From the NCBI RefSeq assembly GCF_027595985.1, contig NC_073307.1, positions 36,460,234 through 36,524,233 on the forward strand: a stretch of 64,000 nt of DNA, written 5' to 3'. The translations under genes and the position numbers were made by a program. This document shows positions 11,275 through 24,454 of the stretch, in pieces; within the stretch, counting starts at the first letter, position 1; each line of letters opens with the position of its first letter. Under the pieces are notes generated by a model. It worked only from the letters and a program-made list of their open reading frames with translations, was not told the DNA's origin and ran no database searches. The DNA comes from Sorex araneus (taxonomy: Eukaryota > Chordata > Mammalia > Eulipotyphla > Soricidae).

Positions 11275-14200
11275 TGATATAAAACCAGGGGGAGTTTTTC
11301 CTCATTCAAAGCTATTTCTTATCCTTCTCTGACAGCACTCTAACTTGTTTATCAAATTTTGGGTTAAGAAAAATTAATAATTCGTCATGGGAGATTTTAA
11401 CCAGCTGGTTTGTGGCCCTGACATTGCGGGCTGCACTGGGAAGGCCAACGAAGAAGCCAGACTTCACTGCTTCACCTCAAACAGATGCAGAGGCCTGTGA
11501 TCAGAAACCCCCACTAAGGGCCCTGAGACAATGGTGACGGCACGTGCACAACAATTCAATTAAGTGCAAAATAAAGTGTACTCTCTCATTTGTCAAGTGA
11601 AGTGCCTAATTGTGGCTACTTGCCTCACTGAACACAAATACTATTATTTACCAGGCTTCAGCATGCTGAGCACTGATTGTAGAATTTTTTAGCTTGATTA
11701 ATAGTCCAGGATTGGTCAATAACTCAATACTATACAATTTTAATTACTTACATTTAGAAATCTATCTAACTGCTCTCAAACAAGTTTCAAAGAAATATAT
11801 AAGAGTCCTTGGTAAGGAGTTTATCAATTTTGACAAATTACACATGCATTTTATTGCAATTATAAAATAATGCTTTCCAAGCCATTAAAATTATATGCAG
11901 ATAAAAACCTCTAGCCGACTCTGCTCTTTGCAGTAACCATTTACCTTAAACGACTCCTCAAGAAATAATTCTCTCAGGGGTAGGATATTTTTTTAATGTT
12001 ATTGAAGAATGTAAACAAAATAATAAATTAATATATGCTCTATCCAGAGACAATTGATTTTTCTAATAGTGAAGGGGCCATTAACATTTATTAGCCTCTG
12101 GTTATCTGTTTTTAATAGCTATCACAATAAACAATAAGCCACTAAATAAAACCAATTAATCTTTTCTTTTTTTTCTAACTCTGCTGTCAAAAGTTGGGGT
12201 GATTTATTTCTTACCATGAGAAGTCAATCCTTCGTTTTAATGTTAACGTTCATGGCAGTAAAGATTTACACAGAGGAGAGCAAAAATGGCCACAGAGAAG
12301 CTTCTGTGGAATTCTTATATCAAAGGAACACGTATGAAAGGCAAAGAGGTTCTAATACATCACCTTTGCCCTGCACTGGCCTGTGAGACATCAAGGCATC
12401 TGCATGTTTTGAGGCAGCTAGCAACCTATGGCAGGATTTATCTTGTCTGAATAGAAGGTCCAGGGCCAGGGAGACTGAGTGAGTCCTGCTTGAGTCTGAA
12501 CCAATCAACTGTAGTACTTGGACCGGTTCCTCAACTTCACTGACTCTACATTCTTAGGATAAGGGAACAATTGGAAATCTCTTTCTATTCCGTCAGGCTC
12601 TGTCCAAGACAGCTGCAGAGACTGTGTCTGTCATAACAGCCTCATCTCCCACAATGCCCTGCAGGCTGAGCTGACTATGATCTTGAGTGTGTTCATGCAC
12701 TATTCAGAACCGCAATCCGTTTAAGCTATTTTGACAAACTGAAGATTCAGAGTAATTAAAAAAAAAAAAAGCATCAGTACCCAAACAGGAGACAAAACCT
12801 TATCTTCATGGCTCTCTAGAAACCTTTATTGAGTTAAAAGGCCCTTCATTTTTAGTTGCCCCAAAGACGTAGAGTTTAGACCAGATTCATCTCTGCAGAA
12901 GCTGGTTTCACGAATTTAGAAGTGAAATTCCGTGAGTCATGACAACAACAGAATGTTTCACTTGGCTTCCAAACACACACTGAAGGAATCTGCGAAAGCA
13001 CAGAGGTGATCTAGCAAGGAGATAAGATTCCTTTTTCACGACTTCCAGTATTTAGTTTAGAAAATGAATGAAAGAATCAAAAAGGAATTTCAACTCCAAC
13101 TTTGCTCTAAGGTTTGATTTAAGAACACAGGAATCCATTCAAAATGGAATGATACTTTTATCCCCCAGAGTTAGGCCTAGAAGACATCACCACATTGTGG
13201 AACCACAGACCTCACGTGTCCTGGAGGGCTGAGTGGCCCCAGGTGTGGACACCAGGCCAGCCTGTTTCCATTAGCACACACCTCTTCACCTCTCAAAGGG
13301 CTTCTGTGGCCCAGAATCAGTTACCACCCATCTTTTGACTCTGGTGAGAAATAATATTTCCATGAATTTTCCAAGGTCTGGCCGAATAACCACATTTAAT
13401 TTTGACTCCAAAGTTTAGTCTCCTTTTCAGCAACTGGGCGTGAGGTGGGGAGTCCAACATAGGTATCCTGGCATCCTGCTTCACAGTCTCCAGGATCTTG
13501 GATGATCACACCCGTGCATGGGGGTCTAATGCTCCTGGATGCTTCCCAGGTCATCACCTGTGCCTGGAGATTATCAGCAAGCCCAGAACAAAAGCAACAG
13601 CCTTCCTTACCCCCAGGGTCACATCTTAAATCAGAAGACATGTCTCAAGACCTCCCTGGAGAAGAGTACTTCAGCTGTATTCTCCCCTATGGGTACTGAA
13701 ACAGAACCAGGAGCTCTGAGCACTTGATTTTGATTCATTTCATTGTAAATGGCCTTGTGTGGCTAGTTTCAGCACAGATCTATCAAGCGCCATGAGCAAA
13801 CCAGATGGTGACCTGCACTCAATGATGAAATAATTAATAAAAGGCCCAATAAGACAAGGCCCGGGTCGTTGGAGTGTGTATATATCCACGCCAGTCATTC
13901 TTCTGGCAGAAGAGCAGTGAGACCATCCTGTCCATCCCTGAACCAGACTCTGCAATTGGCAGCTTCCCTGCCCGCGTTGACTCCAGAAAAATGTGCAACT
14001 CATTTACCCAGGGAAGGGGGTGGGGGGGATGGTCTGCAATTGGTTTTGTGTACACACAGGAAAAGAATGAAACATTTAACAAAATTAAGTGTGGGTTGGT
14101 TTAAAATATTAGTAATCCTGCTTTGAATTTTCTTTCATGGCATGAAAACGTCCAGGACCAAAGCTGTTTCACGGGGGCCACATTTTCTCCCTGCTCTTCA

Positions 14201-16539
14201 TTCTTCGGCCCACATGCCAGTCTTCTGACATGTCAAAAAGTGAAGAGGGGCAGAGAGAAGGGAGAAAGGAAATCCACTTTCTGGAAGGGCTCAGAGATTT
14301 CAGGAAAAGCAGCAAAAGGGCAGAACTGGTGAACACTGGAAGCTAGAAAGAAGAGAGCCTGTGGCTGGGGTTGGCAGGAAATGGATGGTTGAATGCAAAG
14401 ACACTGACATGTTGCAAAGAACTGTTAGGATGACAGAATCCTCCTACCCAGCCTTTCCCCAGCAAACAGCACCTTCTAGATTCCCCCGGCCTCAGGCACC
14501 ACCACACAATCAAAACACAAATGTGAGCAGTTGATGGTGTGTCTTGGGGCTAAAAGCAAATTTTTCTCTATGGGAAAATACTCAAAAAGGAGTAAAGAAA
14601 AGAAAAAGGCATGCAAAATAGAGATAAGCACTAGGTAATCTCTTTATTCAGAAAATTAAAAAAAAACAGGTATATCAGAAAATAATTTACTGAGTAACGC
14701 TGGGCTTACTCCTTTCTGGAGGCATGCCTCATTGCCACCCCCCAATGGAAATATTGAGTGATTTTCTACAGCAGAAAAAGGCAAAGGAATTCCATAGCAA
14801 AAGCAAGGTATGCTGTCCTGATGGAGGGAATGAGTTCAAAATCAAAGCCCCAGATTTTTGTGAAGCCCCTATATAATGTCTTGTTCATAACAGATTATAA
14901 CAGCTAATCATTTCTATGAATATGCTCAGAAAAAGAAATGCCACCTAACCTGGTGAAAGGGAAGAAGAAATTTCTGGTTTTGCTTATTGGACATGAACAG
15001 AACAAAATCAAGAACTAATCCACCTGTGGCTCCTCAATCTGCTCTGGGCTCTTTCTATCTATACTGCTAATTCTTACCTTGCCAGGTAAAATGAAGTTTC
15101 TTGTCTACATTCAATAAGGAGTTCAGAAGTAGAAAATGGGGAAGCTGCCCCACCCACTGGGTATGTTTCTTGGGCTCTTTCATTTACAGTAAGTAAGGTG
15201 AGGCTTCCTGGAGGGCCCTCTCAAGAAAAAGCTCACCAGTATAGACACCGTCTCTTTGAGGAACGGTCAGATGTCTTAGGTTTCCCGGCCAAACATGCAG
15301 ACTGCTGAGTGAAAGATCTTTTGGATCTCAGTTCAGGGACTGTTTCAAATTTTGGGCCTGTTTGAAACTCAAACCTGTTTACTTTCTGACTTTGTCATCT
15401 GTGTCTCCTTTCTTGCTTCTGGTTCTAGCCAGACCATCCTACTAAAAATCAAAGTGTGGCACTTTTTCAAAGGAAGGAGATGGCTTCTGACAGAGAAGTG
15501 CTAACTTTTTCACTGTCTCTGGCTGGATGAGCACAAAGTGTCACAGTCTAACAGCTAAGAGACACATGGAACCCAACCACTGAGCGAGTATGCGTACTCT
15601 GCAGGTGTAAGTCTTGTCCCTGCAGGCCAGACAGGTGCCCCAACTCTTGGAGCTATCCCCACGGCCTGAAGTCATAATTCATAACTCTAACTGGCTCACA
15701 GTTGGCAAAGAACACCTCTGTAGTCTTTGAATCCCACATTTTCCCTCTTGATATCAAGCACCCTTTCTTTCCATCTCCTGGGGAAGATTGGGTCATGCCA
15801 CCCTTGAACATCTGAGTCAAATCAGCTGGTGAGGTCTCAACCTGGGAAAGAAATCTTGTACCCTCTGGATTTTGCCAACCAACTGAAATCTGCTTAGAAT
15901 TGGCACTGACCTAACAGTTTCTCATGAAAGTATATTTATTTGGAACATGTAAGCTTTGATTTGCTGGTAATTTTTTTTCTGACAATTTATGTAGCATATT
16001 TCACCAGAAAATTCACTACCGCCTCACAATCATGGCACCAATTTTAAAATAATACTCACAGAATTTTATTTTAAAAAAGCTTTATGTAATAGTCACATCC
16101 CACTTTTTGGCCAAAAGACTGGCATAAAATCTGAAATTAGGCCGTGAAATGCGGTAGATGTTATAAATTGTTACACTTATTACTTTACAGGAGAGATGTC
16201 ACAGTGCCTTAAACTGTAATGCACATGTTCTCTTAGTGTAACTAGAATCAGAAATCAGTCTATTAGGGGTATCTTATTTACTATAAATCTTTCCACTGCT
16301 ATATGTGACATTCCACATAAAATCATACAATAATCAGATAAATTCTGAGTGCTGTTATCCAGAACATTCTCCCTATCACTTCATCTTGCTCACATGATCA
16401 GTTATTATGGCAATAAAGCTGTCCAGAAAAGAGACACATATACCTGAATTCACTTGATTTAGGTAAGAAATTTTAAAATAACAAGTTTAACACATTTTCT
16501 ATAATAAAAAAGCTAAAATGCTTTGGAAGCTGAATATAT

Positions 16540-16650
16540 GTACATACATGCATGTATATGCAAGTATATATGGGCATCCATGTGTGTATATGTAAGCATG
16601 TGTCTATATCAATATGGGTATATTTATACATGTATACATGTATGTATTTA
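16540..16650. repeat. TATG/TACA-rich low-complexity tract
   Basis: Loose alternation of tatg, tgta, catg and tata units. It may be a decayed microsatellite. Confidence 0.6.
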
Positions 16651-18140
16651 TTTTAATGTGTGTTAATTTATCTCAAGGGTCTATATCTACTTGCAAGGAG
16701 GGCAAATTCCCAACCCTCAAATCCTTTCTGAGTAAAGATTTTTAGAACTACCTATCACTTTCAAAATTACTAGAACTTAGGTGGGCAAAAGTCTGTCTAT
16801 ATTTTCATCTGGAGGTTCTTCTATTGAATTTAAAAGAGAGAAAAGATATCTAATAGCCCTACTAAAAAATTTAGCATTAGCTAGTTACAGCAATGTTGAT
16901 GCTAAGCAGCTAGTTTCAAAATGGCAAAAATTAAAACTTATGCAGTGGTAAATATCTATGTGTATCCTAAAATAAACTACTATTGCTATTTAGAAAAGGA
17001 TTCCCCTATTTCCATCTCTTCACTACTCTTGCATTCTCTCTGCTTGGGCTTTGAACAGAGGGTATGGAGAGGAATGGGTAGGTGGAAATTACTGTCCAGG
17101 AGAACTGAGAGGTTTAAGGGTAATAAGAGGTCAAATTAAGAGAATAATTTGAGAATCTTGCTTCCCAATCTGCATCCTCCTCCTAAAACTTTCATCTGCT
17201 TCTAGTCACAGCACACTGTTCAATGCAATCCTTAGACATTTGGGGTTAAATCTTATTTTCATAGGATGTGAAGGAGAGATAAAACACAAGCCTTTCTTAT
17301 TGAATTAATTCAAGTTTTGTCTTCTGTGGGCCCAGCTCTCAAGACTGTCGAATAAACCAGTTTTGATTCATAAATAATAGTTCCATTCTATCTCCTATGC
17401 CACTCGTCAGAGTACCTGAAATTTTAATTCACTTGTTCAGCTAAATTTCATCCTCTCAGTTCATGGCCATAAAATTCTTTATTGACAAACTTTCAAACCA
17501 ACTTTGACTCCGAGGTATCTAGTCAACATTTTTCTTCTGTGCGGATATTAGTTTATTGAATAAGCGGCATCTGTTTTCCTCCACATCACTAGCAGGCTAG
17601 GTATTTCCTTTTGACAGCTTCGCAGGATTTATGGGCTTGCATGCTCTGAAGAAAAATAGTACTAAGCAAAAAATTCCAATTCATTACCTCTGAGGACTTA
17701 ATGAAGTTCCTACCCGTGGCACACTGGAGGTGAACCCTGAGACAGCGGCGGCAGAGGCAGCGTGCTGGCTCGATTCTCTTTGGAAGACAGAGTGGATTCT
17801 AATGACTCCGACCTCCTCTTCTTGGTGAGGAGATTCAGGAAGGTCCCTTCCTGGGCGTCTGTCCCCCTTCAGATCTGGACAGCGCCTGTGCCTCTCACCC
17901 CTTTTGGACAGGGCAGTCCGGGAAACTGGAGCAGCAGCCTTTTTAGCAGCTGTGGCCCATGCAGCCCAACCCAAAGCACGCAAGCCCATGTCGCCCTCCA
18001 GAACATTGCAGGGCTTTTCCCTGGCACAGCCAGAGGCTGTCCAGCGGGCAGGGGTGGGCATGAGCTGCGGAGTGCTGTTCCCCAAAGCAAGCTCCTAGCC
18101 TCATCAGCAGTGGGGTGGGGGGCGGGAGGGTGGGGGTTAC

Positions 18141-18483
18141 CTGTCAGGGTTCTGTGTGCACACGTGCATCTGGAGGAGGATCCGCTGCGTGAAAGTCTTA
18201 AAGCACTGCCCACACTTCCAGAGGTGCCAGTCACTGAACTCGGAGTGCAGCTGGCTGGTGGAGGTGGGGCTCGCCAGGACGCGCTGGTTCTTCACACTGA
18301 TCTGGCTGAAGCCTGGCTCCAGGGGTCCGGACTTGTCCAAGAGCGAGAAGTTCCGGCTGCAGGGTGTCTGAGGGAACACCACCGAGCGCTGCTGGGGTGC
18401 CGAGGAGAGCTTGCTGCTCTTGGCGAAAGGCTGTAGGGCGTCTTGTCTGCACATGGCTTCCATCACCGTGGAAGGGACATTTA
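18141..18483 (-). CDS. PRDM6: PRDM6 exon (linker and degenerate zinc finger 1)
   Basis: A 343-nt exon. Its first two bases, TA, complete a Leu codon begun in exon 29242-29366, and its last two, AG, begin an Arg codon. The acceptor is CTCCCAG and the donor ACAG|GTAACC. It encodes a linker after the PR domain with the recognisable stretches [18 protein letters not shown] and [20 protein letters not shown], then finger 1. Finger 1 reads [21 protein letters not shown], with two Cys and one His but no standard final His, so it is degenerate. The linker around [10 protein letters not shown] and [11 protein letters not shown] appears more variable than the flanks and differs in places from the human sequence as I remember it. 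A 224-codon antisense ORF over the same place (17762-18436) is a shadow. Confidence 0.97.
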
Positions 18484-18815
18484 CTGGGAGGAAGCAAGGG
18501 TTGAGGAGGTCAGATTGTGTAGCCCTTGTACGACAAGCCATACTTTCCAAAGTCCCATCCATACATCATCATGTTCAACGCCTCTTTCTCCAGGCTCCAA
18601 GTGACGCACCAGTCACTGAGGGGAGTGCAAAGGGGAAAGCCCACTTGTCAGAGATATTGAAGTCAGTCCACGTCTGTGTACTAAGCCACTGTCGTATGCT
18701 TCACACTCTCCTCTCACAGCATCTGCCCTTGCAGAGCTCGGTAAGAACTGGAGACATCAAGACTCTGGGATGAGGTGCTGCCTTCAAGTTTGGAGGGCGT
18801 GCAAGGGAGGGCACA

Positions 18816-18882
<67 letters not shown>

Positions 18883-18892
18883 GGAAGGGGAG
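18816..18892. repeat. GA/GACA microsatellite
   Basis: Run of ag dinucleotides broken by gaca and gata units. Ends in agagagaggg. Confidence 0.9.
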
Positions 18893-19259
18893 AATTTTGG
18901 AGGGACACCTTCCAAAGAGGCTGGTCTTAAGCAGTACAGGTAAGTGAGGTGCCAGCCTTCTAACTTGCCGGCACAGGACAGGGCACCCAGAAAAACTGGC
19001 TAGATAAAGGGATCAATAAGAAAGATCCTGACAACAAAAGAGAGGTGGCAGGGGTACAGTGAAGGGTTCAGGTTAACCAGGAGGCTGTTGGTCTGATGGG
19101 AATGAGAAGAGCAGAGAACTCAAAGGGTCTTTCTAGTCCAAATCGGGCAAGAAGCAAAAGACTTCAAGCCTCAGAAATCAATGCAGACCTTTTCTGCACG
19201 AAAAAAGAAAAGACTTTGTGCTGAGAGAGGGCTCAAGCGATAGGCAAGGAGTAGTAGAA

Positions 19260-19600
19260 AACTGGTGGGGACGGGATGCTGTGGCAACTTGGACTCTGGA
19301 ATCAGACATCATGAGTCTGCCTTTAAATATCTTGATGATCTTGCCCAGCCAGCCAATCTCTCTCTTTTTCTCTCTCTGCCTCAGTTTTCCCCACTATAAA
19401 ATGAGAATGGTAATGCATCTACAAGTAACAGAGAGCAGTTTAGTGGTTGGAATGGCCTAGACTTATACTGTGCTACATTCCACCCTGGTGACTGGGAGCA
19501 AGCGCAGAACACTGAAACCCACAATTTAGTCCTAGGTAAAATGAAAATCATCAAAGGACAGGATGCGATAATGCACAGGCAACGTTCAGAAAATGCCATG
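19260..19600 (+). mobile_element. MIR element
   Basis: Ancient tRNA-derived MIR. It has the series ttggactctggaatcagac, tgcctcagttttcccc and ctataaaatgagaatggtaa, then a weaker tail to about 19600. The spacing fits MIR. Confidence 0.75.
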
Positions 19601-20067
19601 GTTGTCAGTCTAGACTCTCAGTATGAGCTCCATGGGCTTTCTTTTCCACACATTAAAATCCCCTTTGATGAGGTCTAAATGCCATCACTGGGCCTCTCCT
19701 GACATAACAGCCACCACCTCTTATGAGTAGGCAGCTGAGCCTGCTGGAGTAGCAGAAGGATGTGAAGTTAGAAATCAGAAACATTTTAAAGGAGGGAAAG
19801 GAAACATGATATAATTAAGATGTGGCTTTTTATTTTAAAAGTTGCTACTGTGTTCATCATCTGTCAGGTATTATTTACTAGTGGTTTGATCCACAGGGTC
19901 AGAGCTTACTGATTCATTAGCGCCTGCAGAAGGCCCCTGCTTCTCTCCCTTGGCATGGTCCCATGGTCTCATGGTCCCACAAGCAAAGAGCCCAAAAGTA
20001 GCCCCTTTAGGTGGTTTGGGGGGTCACTGCTGGCTGTGACTCCAAGATCTGGATTATATGTATATCA

Positions 20068-20068
<1 letters not shown>

Positions 20069-20100
<32 letters not shown>
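20069..20100. repeat. GT microsatellite
   Basis: About 15 uninterrupted gt units after gcgtgt. Confidence 0.95.
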
Positions 20101-20103
<3 letters not shown>

Positions 20104-21169
20104 ATTTCAACTTCTGGGGGAAGAGTGCATCATCAATATGAACTTTGTAAGCACAATTTCAGTGTTCAAAAAATTCTGTGACTGCATATAGACAGAAGGA
20201 AGTCTCTCCTTTTTGAATAGGTATCACAGATAAGGAGAGATGTTTAACGGCATTGTAGCATGCTTTCAGATAAAAAGTGAAAATGGTGTCATTGTCAGAG
20301 ATCTGAGGAACTCCCATCTTGTTCATCCTGTGAATAATTAATCTGGAAGAAATAGCACAGGGAAGCACTAAAGTGTTTAAGCTGTGGAGCTTGGAAATGC
20401 CAGGGCACTGGGGGCGGGGAGGGGGACACATGGAAGACCAGAAGTGTCACTATTGAAATGAGGACTAGCAAGGCTCTGGAAAATATCCTACAAGTCACAC
20501 TCAGGATAGAGATTATAGATCCTGACTTCCCTTTAGGCTCCTTGGAAGTAATATACTATATTAATTTTAAAAATTAAGATCACATAACCTTTAAATAAAA
20601 CAAAATAAAAAGCATGGGCCAATGGGCTGTTTATAAGTGTAAGGATCAATGTAAAGTAGTGATAAATACAAATTCGTATCAGTTTGCATGACAGTCCAGG
20701 ATTTGGGGATGCCAGTTAGTGGGACAGAATAAAAGCATTTGGAGAATAAGATTGGGATAGCTGAAATAAATTTTATCTTGGCTCACTCTTCAAGCCCGTG
20801 TTCTCCCTTGAACATGCATCTCACTTGTATGTCTCACTGTTTCTTTGCCTGCCTATTTCCACTCTAGAGAAGCCTGTGTTCTCTTTCAAACGTGTATTTC
20901 TCTCTTTCTCTGTCATGTCTTTCTAAATTAGAGTCAATAAAAGCTCCCTTGTATTACACACCAAGAAAAAAAATCTGTTTTCCTTATATCCTTCCTACAG
21001 AGACTCCAGAACAATGCATTATAACGTTTTCTTGATGTAGACGGGACATCTGTATGCCATGTTCCACTTTGGGCACATTTTTTATTGTGCTTCATAATAA
21101 AGTCAATGCTGCTGAATAAAATGAACTCAAAGGTTAACGCAAAGAAAAAGTAGAGATAAGGATAAATAG

Positions 21170-21350
21170 TTTGGGGTCAGAGGGAGAAAACAGTGCGTGG
21201 TATGTTTTCTTTGCATGGGGCCAACCTGAGTTCAATCCCCATACCCCCTATGGTCCCCTGAGCACTGCCAGGAGTGATCCCTGAGTGCAGAACCAGGAGT
21301 TAGTTCTGAGCACAGCAGGTGTGGCCCAAAAGTAAAAAATAAATAAGTAA
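21170..21350 (+). mobile_element. SOR-type SINE, diverged
   Basis: Reads ggtcagagggagaaaacagt, tttgcatggggccaacctga, B-box-like agttcaatcccc, then gccaggagtgatccctgagt and gtggcccaaaagtaaaaa. Confidence 0.8.
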
Positions 21351-22096
21351 TTTCAGAAAGACAACCGTCCTTGGTTTCTGAACTGTCCTGCCTACCTCCA
21401 TGAACCCTGGAGACCTACCAAGTATGATTCCTTCAAGTAGGACTCACAGAAGATTCTGAGTATCAGCCCTACTGAGTATCAGCCTTACTGCTCAGGATAA
21501 TTCAAAGTGTGCACACAGGACATCACCAGAAAGGAGGATAGGAAGTAATCAGGAGACACTCTCTTATTCCAGCTCAAGAACAGCAGACATAAGGCCTGCA
21601 TAAGGCCCAGAGATGACTGACTGGAAAAGATGAAGCAGTCTCTCTATGAAGACATATGGCGCTCATAAACTCTCTTTAGCCTTTAAGACAATGATCCGAG
21701 GAAAGATGGCAAACTCTGACCATCCTGAAGCAGCATTTCTCAGCAACCAGGGGCTGTCTGTCTATGGGCCTCCAAGACATTCCAGGGAAAGGAGTGAAAA
21801 TGGAATAAATAGGGGGGACATGAGATTAGGGAGCCAACAGGTAGGATAGGGAGCGATCACAGGAAGAAAACCAGGTAGGAAGAAAGCCACAGTAAGAAAA
21901 GGATTGAGAAACACTGCCTCGATGGGCACAGTCCAGAAGACCGTGGAATGCTGGGAAATGGAACAGAGGGAGGCAAGTTCAAGCAGCACAGACTTTAAGC
22001 TTGTGGCGGCTCATTTTGACCATATCTGCTACATGCCTGACTCTGGGCCGGTGTTATAAACACAAGAGGAACAAGAACGCTTTAACCCCTGTCCTC

Positions 22097-22279
22097 GGGG
22101 CCAGAGCAATAGTACAGCGAGTAGGGCGTTTGCCTTGCACGCAGCAGACCCAGGTTTGATTCCCAGCATCCCGTACGGTCCCTGAGCACCGCCAGGAGTA
22201 ATTTCTGAGTGCATGAGCCAGGAGTTATCCCTGTGTATTGCTGGGTGTGACCCAAAAAGCAAAAATTAAAAAAAAAAAT
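22097..22279 (+). mobile_element. SOR-type SINE, full length
   Basis: Full copy with head gggccagagcaatagtacag, B box ggtttgattcc and A-rich tail. The 10-bp duplication ccctgtcctc flanks it at 22087-22096 and 22280-22289. Confidence 0.93.
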
Positions 22280-23039
22280 CCCTGTCCTCATGCCACTGAA
22301 ACTCCAGTGGGAGAGGCAGCTTCATAGCTAACTCCATTTCACTGAATCAAAAATCATTCATTATAAAGCATAGCACAAATGATAGGTCACCTTGTAATTC
22401 ATTTTCTGTGTGCAGAAATACTAAGATGTGAAAAATCTATGGATTTTTCCCTGACAACGTACAAATGCTATAGGTCTGAGGAGCACTGTGAGAGAAGAAA
22501 GTAGTGTGGGAGGGAAGCAAGTATCAAGAAGGGCTAACCCTTGGTGAAGAGGGATGGCTGACCTTGAACGTAAGCTCGAAAAGGTACGCAGGGGTCAGAC
22601 AGGGAAGATTAGGTAATGAGAGGAGTAAAAACATCAGTGTGTGCCATTCTGGGGTGGGAAGCAAGTTCAGGCAGGCACTGAGAGAATTAAAGAAGGGGCC
22701 CCATGGAGGGACTAGGAGAGGGACACAGCTACAGAGAAGGGATATGATCACCAATGGACTTGGGATGTGGGCAGGTAAGAGAAGCAAGAGGTGGTAGGCA
22801 GGCATGTCTGCAGACCCAGAGGGCATGACCAGGTGGATTTCAATGGTGTGAAATAAAATGTGAGTCACACACAGTATTTCTGCTGATTATTACACGGTTG
22901 ATAGGCTCCCATGGTAAAGAAGTAGGGATTTACCCTAAGAACACTGGCAAGCCACAAAAGGCTGGAGTGTAGGATGGTCAGGTTTGTTTTAAATGCATCA
23001 ATCAGACCCCACTGAAAAGACAAAGTGAAAAAACTGCAA

Positions 23040-23182
23040 ACAATGTATCAAGGATGCTATTACTTGGATAAAAGGGAAATTGGTGGTGGGAAATGTACAC
23101 TGGTGAAGGGACAGGAGTTAGAACACTGTATGACTGAAACCCAACCAAGAAAAACTTTGTAACTGTGAAAAAAAAAGATAAC
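23040..23182 (+). mobile_element. L1 3' end
   Basis: Contains gtacactggtgaagggacag, ctgtatgactgaaacccaac and aactttgtaactgtgaaaaa, the far 3' end of the L1 seen elsewhere in the window. Confidence 0.7.
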
Positions 23183-24032
23183 TGGACTTAAAGTAAAGCA
23201 GGAGAGTTGGGGGGAGTGAGAGTCAGAGAAAGGGGGAGAATATATACAGAGAGAATAGAAGGGCAAAAAAATAAAAAAAACGTGTGGCAGAACACCTACG
23301 AATCAATCTTCTGCTCGTCTCTGACAACTGTGTCCGTGATACTTTCTAGGTTTCATCTACGGAAATTAACCCCGATGAACCAAGCAAGACAGTCAACTGA
23401 AAAAACTACCAAGGGAACTTTACTCTGGGTGCAGTGGTGGTCATGAGGGAAAGGGTCTGTAGGAGGTGGTCCTGCCAGAGCTGTTTGGTGAGGGGTAGGG
23501 TAGTGTACGGAGAGTTGTGAAAGAGAAGAGAAACGCATTTCAGCATGGATGATGACGTACAGGGATATGGAAACCGGGTGGAAGGAAAAGGAAGAAGGAG
23601 ATACCACAGTTTCCAGGACGGGCAGCTAGATACTGGGAGAGAGTATAACTGAACCGGAGCAGAGGCAGCTATGAGCAGAGCACGATGACTTCCATTTTAT
23701 TGGGAAACACCCCATGCACATTGGCGAATGGTTGGGGCTGGACATGTCTGGAGAAGGTCAGGCTCTGGGTGGGGGAAGTCCCCTGAGGAGTGGGCCTGGA
23801 CAGACAGCTGGGGTGGGAGTGGAGAGGAAAAAATGAGAAAATGGTTGTGCAGATGGGAAGGTGCCTTACATATGCCCTGCTTTGGGATCATACACCCATC
23901 CTGAATACCCCCCATCACAAAGACATTGCACTGACCATTGGCTCCATGGAGGAAAGGCCCAGGGTGTTCAGAGACCCTCTAAGGCTGCACAAAAAAATCC
24001 CCCACCACTTTCAACTCTGGGACTGTCTCCAG

Positions 24033-24033
<1 letters not shown>

Positions 24034-24086
<53 letters not shown>
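24034..24086. repeat. CA microsatellite
   Basis: About 26 uninterrupted ca units, among the longest perfect dinucleotide runs in the window. Confidence 0.97.
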
Positions 24087-24089
<3 letters not shown>

Positions 24090-24454
24090 GCAGCAGTGGG
24101 GCAAGATCTAGGTAGCACCACAGAATGACCCAGGGCAGCCAAGAGGTCCACCCTCTCTCTGTGTCTTGTGTAATTTCTCCACATAAAAATGCTGGGTCCG
24201 TGGTGGAGTTTTCATCTTCAAAGTCTGGAGCAAAGTAGCTAAGGGTTTCTTAGCTCTGGTTTCCTTGGTGGAGTGGGTAGGAACAAGTGAGCCCCACTCA
24301 CTCACGCCCCTAGGTGGGCCTAGGTGGAGAGAACCAACTGGTTCTTGGATTTGGGCCAGACCTTGTCCCAGTTCCCCACCACAAAGAAGCGAGGTGGCCT
24401 CCAGACTTGACTACCCCCAGCAGCACCGATACTTAGCTTGGCCTCGCATACGTG

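Larger units (their letters stand above)
10223..18140 (-). other. PRDM6: PRDM6 intron, repeat-poor
   Basis: GT-AG intron of about 7.9 kb with donor GTAACC and acceptor TTTCAG. I find almost no recognisable interspersed repeats in it, in contrast to the flanking introns. 11080-12330 and 15930-16520 are AT-rich with many TAAT and ATTA motifs and resemble conserved non-coding sequence. A 26-bp palindrome lies at 11249-11274. 16540-16650 is a loose TATG/TACA-rich stretch. The remainder shows nothing I can name. Confidence 0.85.

Noticed and set aside
15595-15668. Possible old SINE head, antisense (ggagctatccccacggcc)
   Set aside because: Too short and diverged to assign to a family.
17762-18436. 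224-codon plus-strand ORF overlapping a PRDM6 exon
   Set aside because: It is the antisense of coding and intron sequence, has no domain, and runs across the splice boundary of a certain exon.
20780-20975. Possible retroviral LTR end (caataaaagctcccttg)
   Set aside because: Poly(A)-like hexamer and a loose internal repeat only; no LTR borders, primer-binding site or duplication seen.
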